The translations under genes and the position numbers were made by a program. From Algibacter luteus (GTDB lineage: Bacteria; Bacteroidota; Bacteroidia; Flavobacteriales; Flavobacteriaceae), in the NCBI RefSeq assembly GCF_900141715.1, contig NZ_FQYK01000001.1, forward strand, positions 1 through 64,000: DNA of 64,000 nucleotides. Direction: 5' to 3'. Shown piece after piece: positions 9,872 through 18,662 of the stretch. Position 1 is the stretch's first letter, and the number at the start of each line of letters is the position of its first letter. Under the pieces are notes generated by a model. It made no database searches. It worked only from the letters and a program-made list of their open reading frames with translations, and was not told the DNA's origin.

Positions 9872-11332
9872 TTATTTAACTGGAATCGCTTTTAATATCT
9901 CTAACACAAATTTCCAATATTTTTGAACAGAAGAAATTTGAGCGCGCTCGTCTGGAGAATGTGCGCCTTTAATATTCGGACCAAAACTAATCATATCCAT
10001 TTCTGGATAATTTTGACCAAGAATACCGCATTCTAATCCTGCATGACATGCTGCAACATGTGGTTTTTCACCATTTAAATCTTCGTATAGCTTCGTCATA
10101 ACTTTCAGAATTGGCGAATCCATATTAGGTGTCCAACCCGGATAATCTCCACTAAATTCAACCTCACATCCCGTTAATTCAAAAGCAGCACGCAGCGTAT
10201 TAGCTAAATCCATTTTAGCACTTTCAACAGAAGATCGTGTTAAACAGCCCACTTTAATATGGCCGTCTTTTACAACAACTCTAGCTATATTATTTGAAGT
10301 TTCTACTAAATCTGGGATATCAGCACTCATTCTATAAACACCATTAAGTGCAGCATACATTGCTCTAGTAAATCCTTCCTGTACTCCTAAATCCATTATT
10401 TTACGCGGGCATTCCACCTTAGAAACGTTAATCTCTAAATTTGGTTCCATCGTTTTGTATTCTTTTCTTATCGCTGTAGAAATCATAGCCATTTCTAACA
10501 AAAATGCATCTTCATGAATAGCATCAATAGCTACAACAGCTTTACTTTCTCTAGGAATCGCATTGCGTAAACTACCTCCATCAATTTCAGAAATTCGCAA
10601 TCCGAAGTTTTCAAAGCCATCAAACAACACACGATTCATAATTTTGTTCGCGTTCCCCAATCCTTCATGGATTTGCATTCCCGAGTGACCACCTTGCAAT
10701 CCTTTCACTGAAACTTCATATCCTATTTTAAACTCTGGAGTCTCTTCTTCATTATAAGTTCTTGTTGCAGTAATATCAATTCCTCCTGCACATCCTACAC
10801 CAATTTCATCATCTTCTTCAGTATCTAAATTGAGTAAAATTCCACCAGTAAGCAATCCTCCTTTTAAGCCCGAAGCACCAGTCATTCCTGTTTCTTCGTC
10901 GATAGTAAACAAAGCTTCAATTGCTGGATGCGGAATATCGGTACTTTCTAAAATAGCCATTATTGTTGCTACTCCTAAACCATTGTCTGCTCCTAAGGTT
11001 GTTCCTTTAGCTTTGACCCAATCGCCATCAACATACATTTCAATACCTTGTGTATCAAAATCAAAAATAGTATCGTTGTTTTTTTGATGAACCATATCCA
11101 AATGCGATTGCATCACAACTGTTGTTCTATCCTCCATTCCTGGAGTTGCTGGTTTTTTGATTATTACATTTCCAACGGCATCCTCAATGGTTTCTAAACC
11201 TAGATTTTTTCCAAAATCTTTCATGAAAGCGATAACGCGCTCTTCTTTTTTTGATGGTCGTGGTACTGCGTTTAAATCCGCAAATTTATTCCAAAGTGCC
11301 TGTGGCTGTAATTGTCTTATTTCGGTGCTCAT
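9872..11332 (-). CDS. pepD: Aminoacyl-histidine dipeptidase (peptidase M20C)
   Basis: 486 residues, full length for PepD. It is a cytosolic two-zinc dipeptidase that cleaves Xaa-His and other dipeptides during peptide use. Visible zinc and catalytic motifs are QSHLDMVHQ, the bridging Asp of TLGADNGLG, the general-base glutamate pair of DEETGMTGA, the ECGILGQ segment, and the late His of GAHSPDER. A dimerisation-type insert lies between them (about residues 190-390). The ATG at 11332 has a TACCTTTG -7 box a short distance upstream. The gene is divergent from the DUF3810 gene, with 69 bases between starts. Confidence 0.95.
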   Translation of the reverse strand: MSTEIRQLQPQALWNKFADLNAVPRPSKKEERVIAFMKDFGKNLGLETIEDAVGNVIIKKPATPGMEDRTTVVMQSHLDMVHQKNNDTIFDFDTQGIEMYVDGDWVKAKGTTLGADNGLGVATIMAILESTDIPHPAIEALFTIDEETGMTGASGLKGGLLTGGILLNLDTEEDDEIGVGCAGGIDITATRTYNEEETPEFKIGYEVSVKGLQGGHSGMQIHEGLGNANKIMNRVLFDGFENFGLRISEIDGGSLRNAIPRESKAVVAIDAIHEDAFLLEMAMISTAIRKEYKTMEPNLEINVSKVECPRKIMDLGVQEGFTRAMYAALNGVYRMSADIPDLVETSNNIARVVVKDGHIKVGCLTRSSVESAKMDLANTLRAAFELTGCEVEFSGDYPGWTPNMDSPILKVMTKLYEDLNGEKPHVAACHAGLECGILGQNYPEMDMISFGPNIKGAHSPDERAQISSVQKYWKFVLEILKAIPVK

Positions 11333-11352
11333 AATTTAATAGTAAAGTTTTA

Positions 11353-11360
11353 CAAAGGTA
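11353..11360 (-). promoter_or_regulatory. -7 box of pepD
   Basis: TACCTTTG on the minus strand matches TAnnTTTG, 20 bases ahead of the pepD ATG. No clear -33 TTG is seen. Confidence 0.5.
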
Positions 11361-11392
11361 CATATTCATATTAGCATTCATAAACTATTTCC

Positions 11393-11400
11393 TATTTTTG
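11393..11400 (+). promoter_or_regulatory. -7 box of the DUF3810 gene, possibly leaderless
   Basis: TATTTTTG matches the consensus and ends one base before the first of two ATGs (11402 and 11405). Initiation a few bases downstream would fall on the second ATG. Confidence 0.5.
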
Positions 11401-11401
11401 A

Positions 11402-12472
11402 ATGATGCTAAAAAATAAAAAAAAATTAATTGCGCTTTCTATAATTCCGCAGTATTTGGTAATTAAGCTAATATCAAATTATCCTGATTTTGTGGAACAG
11501 TATTACAGCAATGGCTTGTATCCTATTATTTCCAAATTTTTAAGATATACCTTAGGTTGGATGCCTTTTTCTTTTGGTGATTTGATCTATACTTTTGGTA
11601 GTATTTATGCGATAAGGTGGTTTTATAAAAACCGAAAACGGTTACTTAAAGACACGAAGTACTGGTTTATAGATGTTTTTGCTGCTTTTGCTATACTCTT
11701 TGGTGCTTTTCATTTGTTTTGGGGCCTCAATTATCATCGCTTACCGCTGCATAAAAGTTTAAATTTAGAACAAGATTATACCACCGAGCAATTAGTAAAA
11801 GTCACCGAATTACTTATTGAAAAATCAAACAGTTTACATTCTGAAATTTCAGAAAATGATACTCTTAAAGTTGATATTCCATTAACTAAATCTGAAATTT
11901 TTAAAATGACACCTTCGGGATATGAAAATTTAATGCAACGATTCCAGCACTTAGAATACCACCCAAAAAGTTTAAAAAAATCGCTATACAGCTATCCTTT
12001 AACTTACATGGGTTTTAGTGGTTATTTAAATCCATTAACTAACGAAGCTCAAGTGGATGGTCTAATTCCAGTTTTTAAATTCCCAACCACTTCGGCACAT
12101 GAAATTGCGCATCAGTTGGGTTATGCTGCTGAAAATGAAGCGAATTTTATTGGTTTTATGGCAACTACAAACAATGATAATATTTACTTTAAATACGCTG
12201 GTTACACCTTTGCATTACGGTTTTGTTTGAATGAAATTTACAGGCGCGACGAAGCTTTATATGAAGACGTTGTTTTAAATGTAAATGAAGGCATTTTAAA
12301 AAACTATAAAGAGGTTCGAGATTTTTGGGAAGCCCATGAAAATCCTGCCGAACCCCTTTTTAAGATTTTTTATAGTAATTTTTTAAAAGCCAATAAACAA
12401 AGTAAAGGCATGCAAAGCTACAATTATGTTGTAGCCCTTATTGTTAATTATTTTGAAAACGAACCTCTGTAA
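11402..12472 (+). CDS. DUF3810 membrane protein with HExxH zinc motif
   Basis: 356 residues. Two or three hydrophobic segments lie in the first 110 residues (around FGDLIYTFGSIYAI and FAAFAILFGAFHLFWG). A soluble domain follows, with HEIAHQLGY at about 233-241 and then ENEANF. This is a gluzincin-like HExxH plus downstream Glu arrangement and suggests a membrane-bound zinc metalloprotease. DUF3810 proteins are widespread but uncharacterised. The ATG at 11405 is an alternative start. Its stop codon abuts, with no base between, the stop of the convergent DUF6503 gene. Confidence 0.85.
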   Translation: MMLKNKKKLIALSIIPQYLVIKLISNYPDFVEQYYSNGLYPIISKFLRYTLGWMPFSFGDLIYTFGSIYAIRWFYKNRKRLLKDTKYWFIDVFAAFAILFGAFHLFWGLNYHRLPLHKSLNLEQDYTTEQLVKVTELLIEKSNSLHSEISENDTLKVDIPLTKSEIFKMTPSGYENLMQRFQHLEYHPKSLKKSLYSYPLTYMGFSGYLNPLTNEAQVDGLIPVFKFPTTSAHEIAHQLGYAAENEANFIGFMATTNNDNIYFKYAGYTFALRFCLNEIYRRDEALYEDVVLNVNEGILKNYKEVRDFWEAHENPAEPLFKIFYSNFLKANKQSKGMQSYNYVVALIVNYFENEPL

Positions 12473-13270
12473 TTAATCAACAATTGTTGCACCTGCCGGC
12501 GCTTCAAAAATTTCTGGTTCTGGTTTTTCCGTTGAAAGATTTACGTTGGTAAATACATTTTCGCTATGTACAGTGGTCGGTAAATTATTTTCATAGTTAT
12601 AACGCACCATCGTCTCTGGTAATAATAATCCATTTACATTTTGCCAATTGCTGTAGCGTCTAAAATGAAATTCCTTAGCCTTTTCTTGAGAGAAGAATGT
12701 TACGGTATAGCCTAACCATTCCATTTTATAAGTTTCTGAGTTGTAATACAGTATGTATTCGTCTTCTGATGATTCCCCTATTCCGTTTTCATAAGAAATT
12801 TTAATACCAGGATAAGATTGCCCTTCAAAAACGAGAGGCTCAGCATCTTCATAGATAATACCATCATCGGCTAATATAAAAGGCATGGCATAAAAATAAA
12901 ACATCAGGTTGTAATAAAATCTTGGATTACCTCCGTAAAGTGTGTACGTAGTGGTATCTTTATTTTTTAACCAAACATGTTCACCATCATAACCAATAGA
13001 GTGATGTGGCATTTCTATTAAAGATTTTCTATTTTTCAAGTTGGTTGTTGTTACCTCATTACCATCGGGTTTTGGCATCGTAAATTCTAGCGACTTCATG
13101 GTGTTCCATTTATCTAAGCCTCCGTGAGCTTCGAATACTTTAGTGATGTTTTCTGGGTAAATACTTGTGGTTATATCTAGAGTTTCTTCGGAATAATCAA
13201 CCGTAGTTGTTGTTTTATTTTTACAGGCAATTACTGAAATTGTTAGTACTAAAAGAATTAATTTTTTCAT
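12473..13270 (-). CDS. DUF6503-type lipoprotein
   Basis: 265 residues. The lipoprotein signal ends in TISVIAC (Cys16). The rest resembles the flavobacterial family that begins VFEAHGGLDKWNTMKSLEF and contains YDGEHVW, a fold reminiscent of LolA/outer-membrane lipoprotein carriers (beta half-barrel). The function is unknown. The protein should be tethered to a membrane facing the periplasm. It is convergent with the DUF3810 gene (no gap) and divergent from the SpoU methyltransferase. Confidence 0.75.
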   Translation of the reverse strand: MKKLILLVLTISVIACKNKTTTTVDYSEETLDITTSIYPENITKVFEAHGGLDKWNTMKSLEFTMPKPDGNEVTTTNLKNRKSLIEMPHHSIGYDGEHVWLKNKDTTTYTLYGGNPRFYYNLMFYFYAMPFILADDGIIYEDAEPLVFEGQSYPGIKISYENGIGESSEDEYILYYNSETYKMEWLGYTVTFFSQEKAKEFHFRRYSNWQNVNGLLLPETMVRYNYENNLPTTVHSENVFTNVNLSTEKPEPEIFEAPAGATIVD

Positions 13271-13336
13271 GAATATGTTTTTGTATGATTTTGGGGTTTG
13301 TCGACCTTATCAACGCATAATTACATAAAAAACAAT

Positions 13337-13344
13337 TACTTTTG
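13337..13344 (+). promoter_or_regulatory. -7 box of the SpoU methyltransferase gene
   Basis: TACTTTTG matches TAnnTTTG and lies 10 bases before the ATG at 13355. This supports that ATG over the one at 13298. Confidence 0.55.
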
Positions 13345-13354
13345 TTTGATTCTT

Positions 13355-14149
13355 ATGAAAACAATTACCAGTTCACAAAACACATATATAAAACAACTTG
13401 TTCAATTAAAGGATAAGTCACGCGAACGCAAGAAATTAGGACAGTTTTTGATTGAAGGTGTGCGCGAAATTTCATTGGCAATAAAAGGCGGTTATGATTT
13501 AGAAACGGTTTTATTTTATCCAGAATTATTTTCAGAAGAAAAACGTAACGACTTCATAAATCAAGAAATTAACATCATAGAGATTTCAAAAGAAGTATAC
13601 CAAAAACTAGCATATCGAGATACTACTGAAGGCATTTTAGCAGTTGCCAAAACTAAACCCAATAGTTTAGACAATTTAAAACTAGAGCGTAAAAACCCAC
13701 TAATTTTAGTTGCTGAAGCGCCAGAAAAACCCGGAAATATTGGTGCCATTCTACGAACTGCTGATGCTGCTCATGTTGATGCGGTAATTATTGCGAATCC
13801 TAAAACCGATTTATACAATCCCAACATTATTCGTTCGAGTGTGGGTTGTGTCTTTACCAATCAAATTGCCGTTGGAAGCACAAGTGAGATTATAAATTTT
13901 CTGAATCAAAATAGCATCAGTATTTATTGTGCGGCGTTACAAGCTTCGGTAAACTATCATACTCAAGATTTCACAACCTCAACTGCCATTGTTGTTGGTA
14001 CAGAAGCTACTGGTTTGAGTGAAGAATGGCTAGAAAACTCAGCTCAAAATATTATTATTCCTATGCAAGGTGAAATTGATTCCATGAATGTGTCAGTAGC
14101 AGCAGGAATTCTTATTTTTGAGGCCAAAAGACAACGAAATTTCAAATAA
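13355..14149 (+). CDS. TrmH/SpoU-family RNA 2'-O-methyltransferase
   Basis: 264 residues. The N-terminal substrate-binding domain (KLGQFLIEGVREISLA) is typical of the RlmB-like branch. The C-terminal SPOUT knot carries the three SpoU motifs: EKPGNIGAILRTADA, VVGTEATGLSEEW and IPMQGEIDSMNVSVAAGI. It transfers a methyl group from SAM to a ribose 2'-OH, probably in 23S rRNA, though the target base is not readable from sequence. The ATG at 13355 is chosen because the -7 box lies at 13337-13344; an in-frame ATG at 13298 would add 19 residues unlike the family. It is followed 7 bases later by the M48 protease, a likely operon. Confidence 0.9.
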   Translation: MKTITSSQNTYIKQLVQLKDKSRERKKLGQFLIEGVREISLAIKGGYDLETVLFYPELFSEEKRNDFINQEINIIEISKEVYQKLAYRDTTEGILAVAKTKPNSLDNLKLERKNPLILVAEAPEKPGNIGAILRTADAAHVDAVIIANPKTDLYNPNIIRSSVGCVFTNQIAVGSTSEIINFLNQNSISIYCAALQASVNYHTQDFTTSTAIVVGTEATGLSEEWLENSAQNIIIPMQGEIDSMNVSVAAGILIFEAKRQRNFK

Positions 14150-14155
14150 TATTTC

Positions 14156-15388
14156 ATGACATCAACCACACTTTTTTATATCATCATTGCTATAATCATT
14201 ATCAATTTTATAATTGATAAAATACTAGACGCATTAAATGCAAAGCATTTTAATGATAAACTACCAGAAGCTATACAAGATGTTTATGACGAGACCGAAT
14301 ATAAAAAGTCGCAACAATATAAAGCCACGAAATACAGATTTGGCTTGACAACCTCAACATTTTCTGTACTTTTAACGTTAGGCTTTTTATGGTTTGATGG
14401 ATTTGAGTTTGTAGATAACATCGCAAGAACTTACAGCGATAATTCGATTGTTATTGCATTAATTTTCTTTGGTATAATTATGATTGGTAGCGATATTATC
14501 ACTACGCCATTTTCCTATTACAGCACTTTTGTTATTGAAGAAAAATTCGGATTTAACAAAACAACTTTAAAAACTTTTGTTTTAGATAAGATAAAAGGCT
14601 GGTTGATGATGGCCCTTGTTGGCGGTGGTATTTTGGCATTAATTATCTGGTTTTATCAAGTTACAGGAAAACACTTTTGGCTATATGCTTGGGGATTAGT
14701 AACTGTTTTTACCGTGTTTATGAATATGTTTTATTCTAAATTGATTGTGCCTTTGTTTAATAAACAAACGCCTTTAGAAGCGGGTACTTTACGCGATAAA
14801 ATATCGGCATACGCAAAAACCGTAGGTTTTAAATTAGATAAGATTTTTGTGATTGATGGCTCAAAACGAAGTACCAAAGCCAATGCTTATTTTTCTGGTT
14901 TTGGAAGTGAAAAACGTGTAACGCTTTACGATACTTTGATTAACGATTTAGACGATGAAGAAATTGTTGCGGTATTAGCGCACGAGGTTGGACATTACAA
15001 AAAGAAGCACATCATTTTTAATTTAATTGCTTCGATATTACTCACAGGATTGACGCTTTATATATTGTCGTTGTTTATTTCTAATCCGTTATTATCGCAA
15101 GCTTTGGGTGTTAAAATTCCTAGTTTTCATATTGGGTTGATTGCTTTTGGACTCCTGTACTCACCTATTTCTGAAATTACAGGCTTGATAATGAATCTGT
15201 TTTCTAGAAAATTTGAATATCAAGCCGACGATTATGCTAAAAACACCTATAAAGGGGAACCCTTAATTACGGCGCTTAAAAAGCTTTCTAAAAACAGTTT
15301 GAGTAATTTAACACCGCATCCTGCTTACGTGTTTATGCATTACTCGCATCCTACGCTTTTGGAACGTATTGGGAATTTGAGGAAATAA
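14156..15388 (+). CDS. M48 family zinc metalloprotease (STE24/CAAX protease type)
   Basis: 410 residues with several membrane helices (about 3-25, 65-85, 100-125, 150-195, 290-350). The catalytic motif HEVGHYKKKH sits at about 275, with the third ligand in EYQADDYA near 360. Ste24-type proteases are integral-membrane enzymes that cut CAAX-like or misfolded membrane proteins. The N-terminal part (EEKFGFNKTT) is the usual signature of this subgroup. The ATG is 7 bases after the SpoU methyltransferase stop. Bacterial substrates are unknown, and envelope quality control is the best guess. Confidence 0.9.
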   Translation: MTSTTLFYIIIAIIIINFIIDKILDALNAKHFNDKLPEAIQDVYDETEYKKSQQYKATKYRFGLTTSTFSVLLTLGFLWFDGFEFVDNIARTYSDNSIVIALIFFGIIMIGSDIITTPFSYYSTFVIEEKFGFNKTTLKTFVLDKIKGWLMMALVGGGILALIIWFYQVTGKHFWLYAWGLVTVFTVFMNMFYSKLIVPLFNKQTPLEAGTLRDKISAYAKTVGFKLDKIFVIDGSKRSTKANAYFSGFGSEKRVTLYDTLINDLDDEEIVAVLAHEVGHYKKKHIIFNLIASILLTGLTLYILSLFISNPLLSQALGVKIPSFHIGLIAFGLLYSPISEITGLIMNLFSRKFEYQADDYAKNTYKGEPLITALKKLSKNSLSNLTPHPAYVFMHYSHPTLLERIGNLRK

Positions 15389-15509
15389 CGTTTTTATGAG
15401 GCACACCCAGTTCCGAGTGCTTTTTCAGGAAAGCAAGCTAAAGAATTATTTCTGGCCAAGGCGCTAAATCACAAAGCTAAACTTGATTTTGTAAATACTT
15501 TCGTCTACC
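15389..15509. other. Intergenic, no gene seen
   Basis: This is the first part of a 554-base gap between the protease and the helicase. It is denser in GC than other gaps here but has no frame with a start and no recognisable domain. It may be eroded repeat or insertion DNA. Confidence 0.4.
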
Positions 15510-15569
15510 TTCGTTTAACTTCGGATATAAAACATTAAAACGTTGTCATATCCGCAGGGGTTAAACGAA
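15510..15569. repeat. Long imperfect inverted repeat (60 bases)
   Basis: The outer arms TTCGTTTAAC (15510-15519) and GTTAAACGAA (15560-15569) are perfect 10-mers. The inner arms CGGATAT (15522-15528) and ATATCCG (15548-15554) are perfect 7-mers. The arms are nested in register, so the element folds into one long hairpin with a small internal loop and a 19-base apical loop. No T-run follows, so it is not an ordinary terminator. Confidence 0.7.
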
Positions 15570-15617
15570 ACTTCAAAATCATACAAAAAAGCTTAAAACC
15601 GATTAGCACAGCCGTAC

Positions 15618-15737
15618 CTCCTTCGCAATGACGTTGGCAGATGCCCGCGTTAGGGATTGCAGCGGCATCCTTTTTTGCCAATAAAAGCAAAAAAGATATA
15701 GCGTAAAGCCAGACCCGACCTAAGGAGGGGAACGCCC
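15618..15737. repeat. Dispersed-repeat-like non-coding element
   Basis: The element begins with CCTCCTTCGCAATGACG (15617-15633), a short sequence I associate with repeats between flavobacterial genes. A block with GCCCGCGTTAGGGATTGCAG and GCGGCATCC follows, ending AACGCCC. Inside it, CTTTTTTGC (15670-15678) and GCAAAAAAG (15687-15695) form a perfect 9-bp stem. The composition differs from the surrounding DNA. I recall similar blocks between genes in this family; only the fold is seen directly here. Confidence 0.5.
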
Positions 15738-15769
15738 AAATAATTTAAATTAAGCACCTTATGATGAGA

Positions 15770-15793
15770 TTCCTGTCTATGAAGGAATGACAA
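15770..15793. repeat. Short palindromic repeat
   Basis: ATTCCT and AGGAAT are perfect arms around GTCTATGA, followed by GACA. This resembles the small REP-like palindromes common between flavobacterial genes. Confidence 0.4.
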
Positions 15794-15807
15794 TCCAAAT
15801 AATAATG

Positions 15808-15815
15808 TATCTTTG
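15808..15815 (+). promoter_or_regulatory. -7 box of the DEAD-box helicase gene
   Basis: TATCTTTG is an exact match to TAnnTTTG. Initiation just downstream gives a leader of about 120 bases before the ATG at 15943. Confidence 0.5.
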
Positions 15816-15820
15816 CCGCT

Positions 15821-15942
15821 TGAAACTCAAGACGAGTTTAAATTCCTCAGAGAGAGGATGTGTTACTGGAAGTTTAGGTTAAGTATGTCGATTCGCTTCT
15901 TTATGTAACACTACATAATTAAATCGCATACATAAAACAAGA
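15821..15942 (+). promoter_or_regulatory. Structured 5' leader of the helicase mRNA
   Basis: Three helices are visible: AAACTC/GAGTTT (15823-15828 with 15834-15839), TCCTC/GAGGA (15844-15848 with 15854-15858) and a longer-range GTGTTAC/GTAACAC (15860-15866 with 15905-15911). Long structured leaders are typical of cold-inducible RNA helicase genes, so temperature or autoregulatory control is plausible but not shown. Confidence 0.45.
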
Positions 15943-17751
15943 ATGAACACATTCAAAGATTTAGGTCTTAATGACGACCTATTACAAGCTATTACAGATT
16001 TAGGGTTTACAAAACCTAGTGAAGTACAAGAAAAAGCCATCCCTATTTTATTAAATTCTGAAACCGATTTGGTAGCATTAGCCCAAACAGGTACCGGTAA
16101 AACCGCTGCTTTTGGTTTTCCAATGCTACAAAAAATTGATGTAGATAGCAGAACTACACAAGGGTTAATTTTATCGCCTACCAGAGAGCTTTGTTTACAA
16201 ATTACCAACGAGATGAAATTGTATGGTAAATATTGTAAAGGCCTTAACGTGGTTGCGGTTTACGGCGGATCTAGTATTACAGACCAAGCGCGCGAGATTA
16301 AACGTGGTGCCCAAATTATTGTGGCGACTCCGGGACGTATGAAAGATATGATTAACCGTAGATTGGTTGATATTTCTAAAATCCAATATTCGGTTTTAGA
16401 TGAGGCCGATGAGATGTTAAACATGGGCTTTAAAGAGGATATTACTGATATTTTATCGCATACCCCAGAGGATAAAAATACCTGGTTATTTTCGGCAACG
16501 ATGCCTCGTGAGGTGGCAACTATTGCTAAAAAATTCATGTATGACCCTGAAGAAATTACGGTTGGAAAGAAAAATGAAAGTACAAGTAACGTATCGCATG
16601 AATACTATTTAGTGAATGCAAGAGACCGCTACCAAGCGTTGAAACGTCTATCGGATGCTAATCCGGATATCTTTTCGGTAATTTTTTGTAGAACAAAACG
16701 TGATACTCAAAAAGTTGCTGAAAACTTAATTGAGGATGGTTATAGCGCTGGCGCATTACATGGCGATTTGAGCCAAAACCAACGTGATTTGGTAATGAAA
16801 TCGTTTAGAAATCAACAAATACAAATGCTTGTGGCTACCGATGTGGCTGCACGTGGTATTGACGTTGACGATATTACACACGTTATAAACTACCAATTAC
16901 CTGACGAGATTGAAACCTATACTCACCGTTCTGGAAGAACAGGGCGTGCAGGTAAAACTGGGGTTTCTATGGTGATTGTTTCTAAAAGTGAGGTGCGTAA
17001 AATAAAAAGTATAGAGCGTATTATAAACCAGCAATTTGAGAAAAAGGAAATTCCTGATGGTTCTGAAATTTGCGAGGTGCAATTAATGTCGCTTGCCAAT
17101 AAAATTCACAACACCGAAATAAACCACGAAATAGATAAGCATTTAGCGAGCATTAACGAGTTATTTGCTGATACTGATAAAGATGAATTGATTAAAAAAT
17201 TCTTCTCGGTTGAGTTTACACGTTTCTATAATTATTACCAAAAATCGAAAGACTTAAATGTTGCTGAAAGCTCTAGCGATAGAGAGGGCGGACGCGATTT
17301 TAGTAGAGGCGGAAAAGATTCTACACGTTACTTTATTAATGTTGGTGGAAAAGATGGTTTTGATTGGATGAAGTTGAAAGACTTTTTAAAAGAGCAATTA
17401 GGGCTTGGTAGAGATGATGTTTTTAAAGTCGAAACTAAAGATAGTTTCTCGTTTTTTAACACTGAAAACGAATTAAAAGAGAAAGTTTTAGCGCATTTTA
17501 CCGACTTTAAACACGAAGGACGTTTTGTAAATGTCGAAGTTTCCGAGAACCGTGGCGGTGGTGGAAGACGCGACAGAAAAGGTGGCGGAAAACGACGTGA
17601 CGATAAACGCGGTGGCGGCGGAAGACGCGACGATAGAAAAAGCGGATCTGGAAACCGAAGCGACAGACGCAAAAGTGAAGGTAGCTCGAAACCTAGACGT
17701 TCTAATTCTAGTGATTTTGCAAGCTCTAGACCAAGACGCTCTAGACGATAA
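15943..17751 (+). CDS. DEAD-box ATP-dependent RNA helicase with C-terminal RNA-binding tail
   Basis: 602 residues. The core has all helicase motifs: the Q motif near FTKPSEVQEKAIP, AQTGTGKT, PTREL, DEADEML, SAT, and HRSGRTGRAG. After the core (about 375) come a helical linker and a DbpA-like RNA-binding domain (about 460-540, RYFINVGGKDGFDW). The tail of about 60 residues is almost wholly Gly, Arg, Asp, Lys and Ser (GGGGRRD and GGGKRRDD repeats), which should bind RNA without sequence preference. The likely roles are ribosome assembly, mRNA unwinding and cold adaptation. CsdA/DeaD-like and DbpA-like assignments are both possible. Confidence 0.95.
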   Translation: MNTFKDLGLNDDLLQAITDLGFTKPSEVQEKAIPILLNSETDLVALAQTGTGKTAAFGFPMLQKIDVDSRTTQGLILSPTRELCLQITNEMKLYGKYCKGLNVVAVYGGSSITDQAREIKRGAQIIVATPGRMKDMINRRLVDISKIQYSVLDEADEMLNMGFKEDITDILSHTPEDKNTWLFSATMPREVATIAKKFMYDPEEITVGKKNESTSNVSHEYYLVNARDRYQALKRLSDANPDIFSVIFCRTKRDTQKVAENLIEDGYSAGALHGDLSQNQRDLVMKSFRNQQIQMLVATDVAARGIDVDDITHVINYQLPDEIETYTHRSGRTGRAGKTGVSMVIVSKSEVRKIKSIERIINQQFEKKEIPDGSEICEVQLMSLANKIHNTEINHEIDKHLASINELFADTDKDELIKKFFSVEFTRFYNYYQKSKDLNVAESSSDREGGRDFSRGGKDSTRYFINVGGKDGFDWMKLKDFLKEQLGLGRDDVFKVETKDSFSFFNTENELKEKVLAHFTDFKHEGRFVNVEVSENRGGGGRRDRKGGGKRRDDKRGGGGRRDDRKSGSGNRSDRRKSEGSSKPRRSNSSDFASSRPRRSRR

Positions 17752-17852
17752 ATTGTAAGCATTTTTGTTAATTTTAAGTCAAAAAACTGGCATAATACCT
17801 GTTCTAAAGTTTTCTTTAGTACTTTTATAACTTAATTAGCGTTAATTATTTC

Positions 17853-18629
17853 ATGAAACAGTACGTTTATCTTTGTCTTTTTTTATTATGCTCTGCAGTT
17901 GGATTATCTCAAGAAACCGACAAAGTTTTGGGTGTTGTTTTAAATTCTGCCGATAAATCGGTTTTAGAGAATGTAAATATTGTTAACCTAAACCAAGTTG
18001 TGGGAACGACTACCAATAAAAAGGGAGAGTTTCAAATTAAGGCCCAAGTTAATGATACCCTTCACTTTTCTTATTTAGGTTTTAAATCTATTAGAGTTAG
18101 AGTAACTAACGACTGGTTAAAGTTTGGAAGTTCCAACATTGAATTAACAGAATTGGCTCTTGCCTTAGAAGAAGTGGTTATTAACCAACTAAAACTAACA
18201 GGGTATTTAGAAGTTGACATTAAACAAGTACCTGATATTAATACCAATTATCGTTATAGTATTTCTGGGCTAGAAGGCACAGGTTATGAAGCGAGCAAAA
18301 AATCGGGGTTAACCAATGTGATTGGTTCTATTTTTAATCCTGCAGATTTTTTACACCGTATGTTTGGTAAAAAGCCAAATGAACTGCGTAAGCTTAAAAA
18401 GATGAAGGAAGATGATGAGATTAGAAACTTACTGGCGTCTCGTTTTGATCGTGAAATGCTAACCGTTTTACTGCAAGTTGATCGTGTTGATTTAGATGAA
18501 ATTGTAAGTCAGTGTAATTACTCCAAAAGTTTTATACAAACTGCAAACGACCTTCAGATACTCGATGCTATTAGTGGCTGTTATGAAGAATATAAACTCC
18601 TGAGTCGAGGCCGAAGTAGAAAAATATAA
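17853..18629 (+). CDS. Secreted protein with carboxypeptidase-regulatory-like domain
   Basis: 258 residues with a signal peptide (LCLFLLCSAVGLS, cut near QETD). Residues about 25-105 form the beta-sandwich seen at the N-terminus of TonB receptors (VLGVVLNSADKSVLENVNIV, TTTNKKGEFQIKA, FSYLGFKSIRV). There is no plug or barrel after it. The C-terminal half is charged and helical (KKPNELRKLKKMKEDDE). It is probably a periplasmic or outer-membrane-associated protein of unknown function. A terminator follows directly. Confidence 0.8.
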   Translation: MKQYVYLCLFLLCSAVGLSQETDKVLGVVLNSADKSVLENVNIVNLNQVVGTTTNKKGEFQIKAQVNDTLHFSYLGFKSIRVRVTNDWLKFGSSNIELTELALALEEVVINQLKLTGYLEVDIKQVPDINTNYRYSISGLEGTGYEASKKSGLTNVIGSIFNPADFLHRMFGKKPNELRKLKKMKEDDEIRNLLASRFDREMLTVLLQVDRVDLDEIVSQCNYSKSFIQTANDLQILDAISGCYEEYKLLSRGRSRKI

Positions 18630-18631
18630 GT

Positions 18632-18662
18632 AAAAAAGGAATCGTAAATGATTCCTTTTTTT
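18632..18662. terminator. Bidirectional intrinsic terminator
   Basis: AAAAAAGGAATC, loop GTAAAT, then GATTCCTTTTTT form a 12-bp stem with A-tract and T-tract. It serves the plus-strand gene and the convergent VOC gene, whose stop overlaps it. Confidence 0.8.

Noticed and set aside
15879-16208. 109-codon minus-strand frame over the helicase start
   Set aside because: Shadow of the Q-motif region of the helicase; no independent features.
17328-17762. 144-codon minus-strand frame opposite the helicase tail
   Set aside because: It is the mirror of the Gly/Arg-rich tail, giving Pro/Leu/Ser runs; no domain, and the helicase on the other strand is certain.
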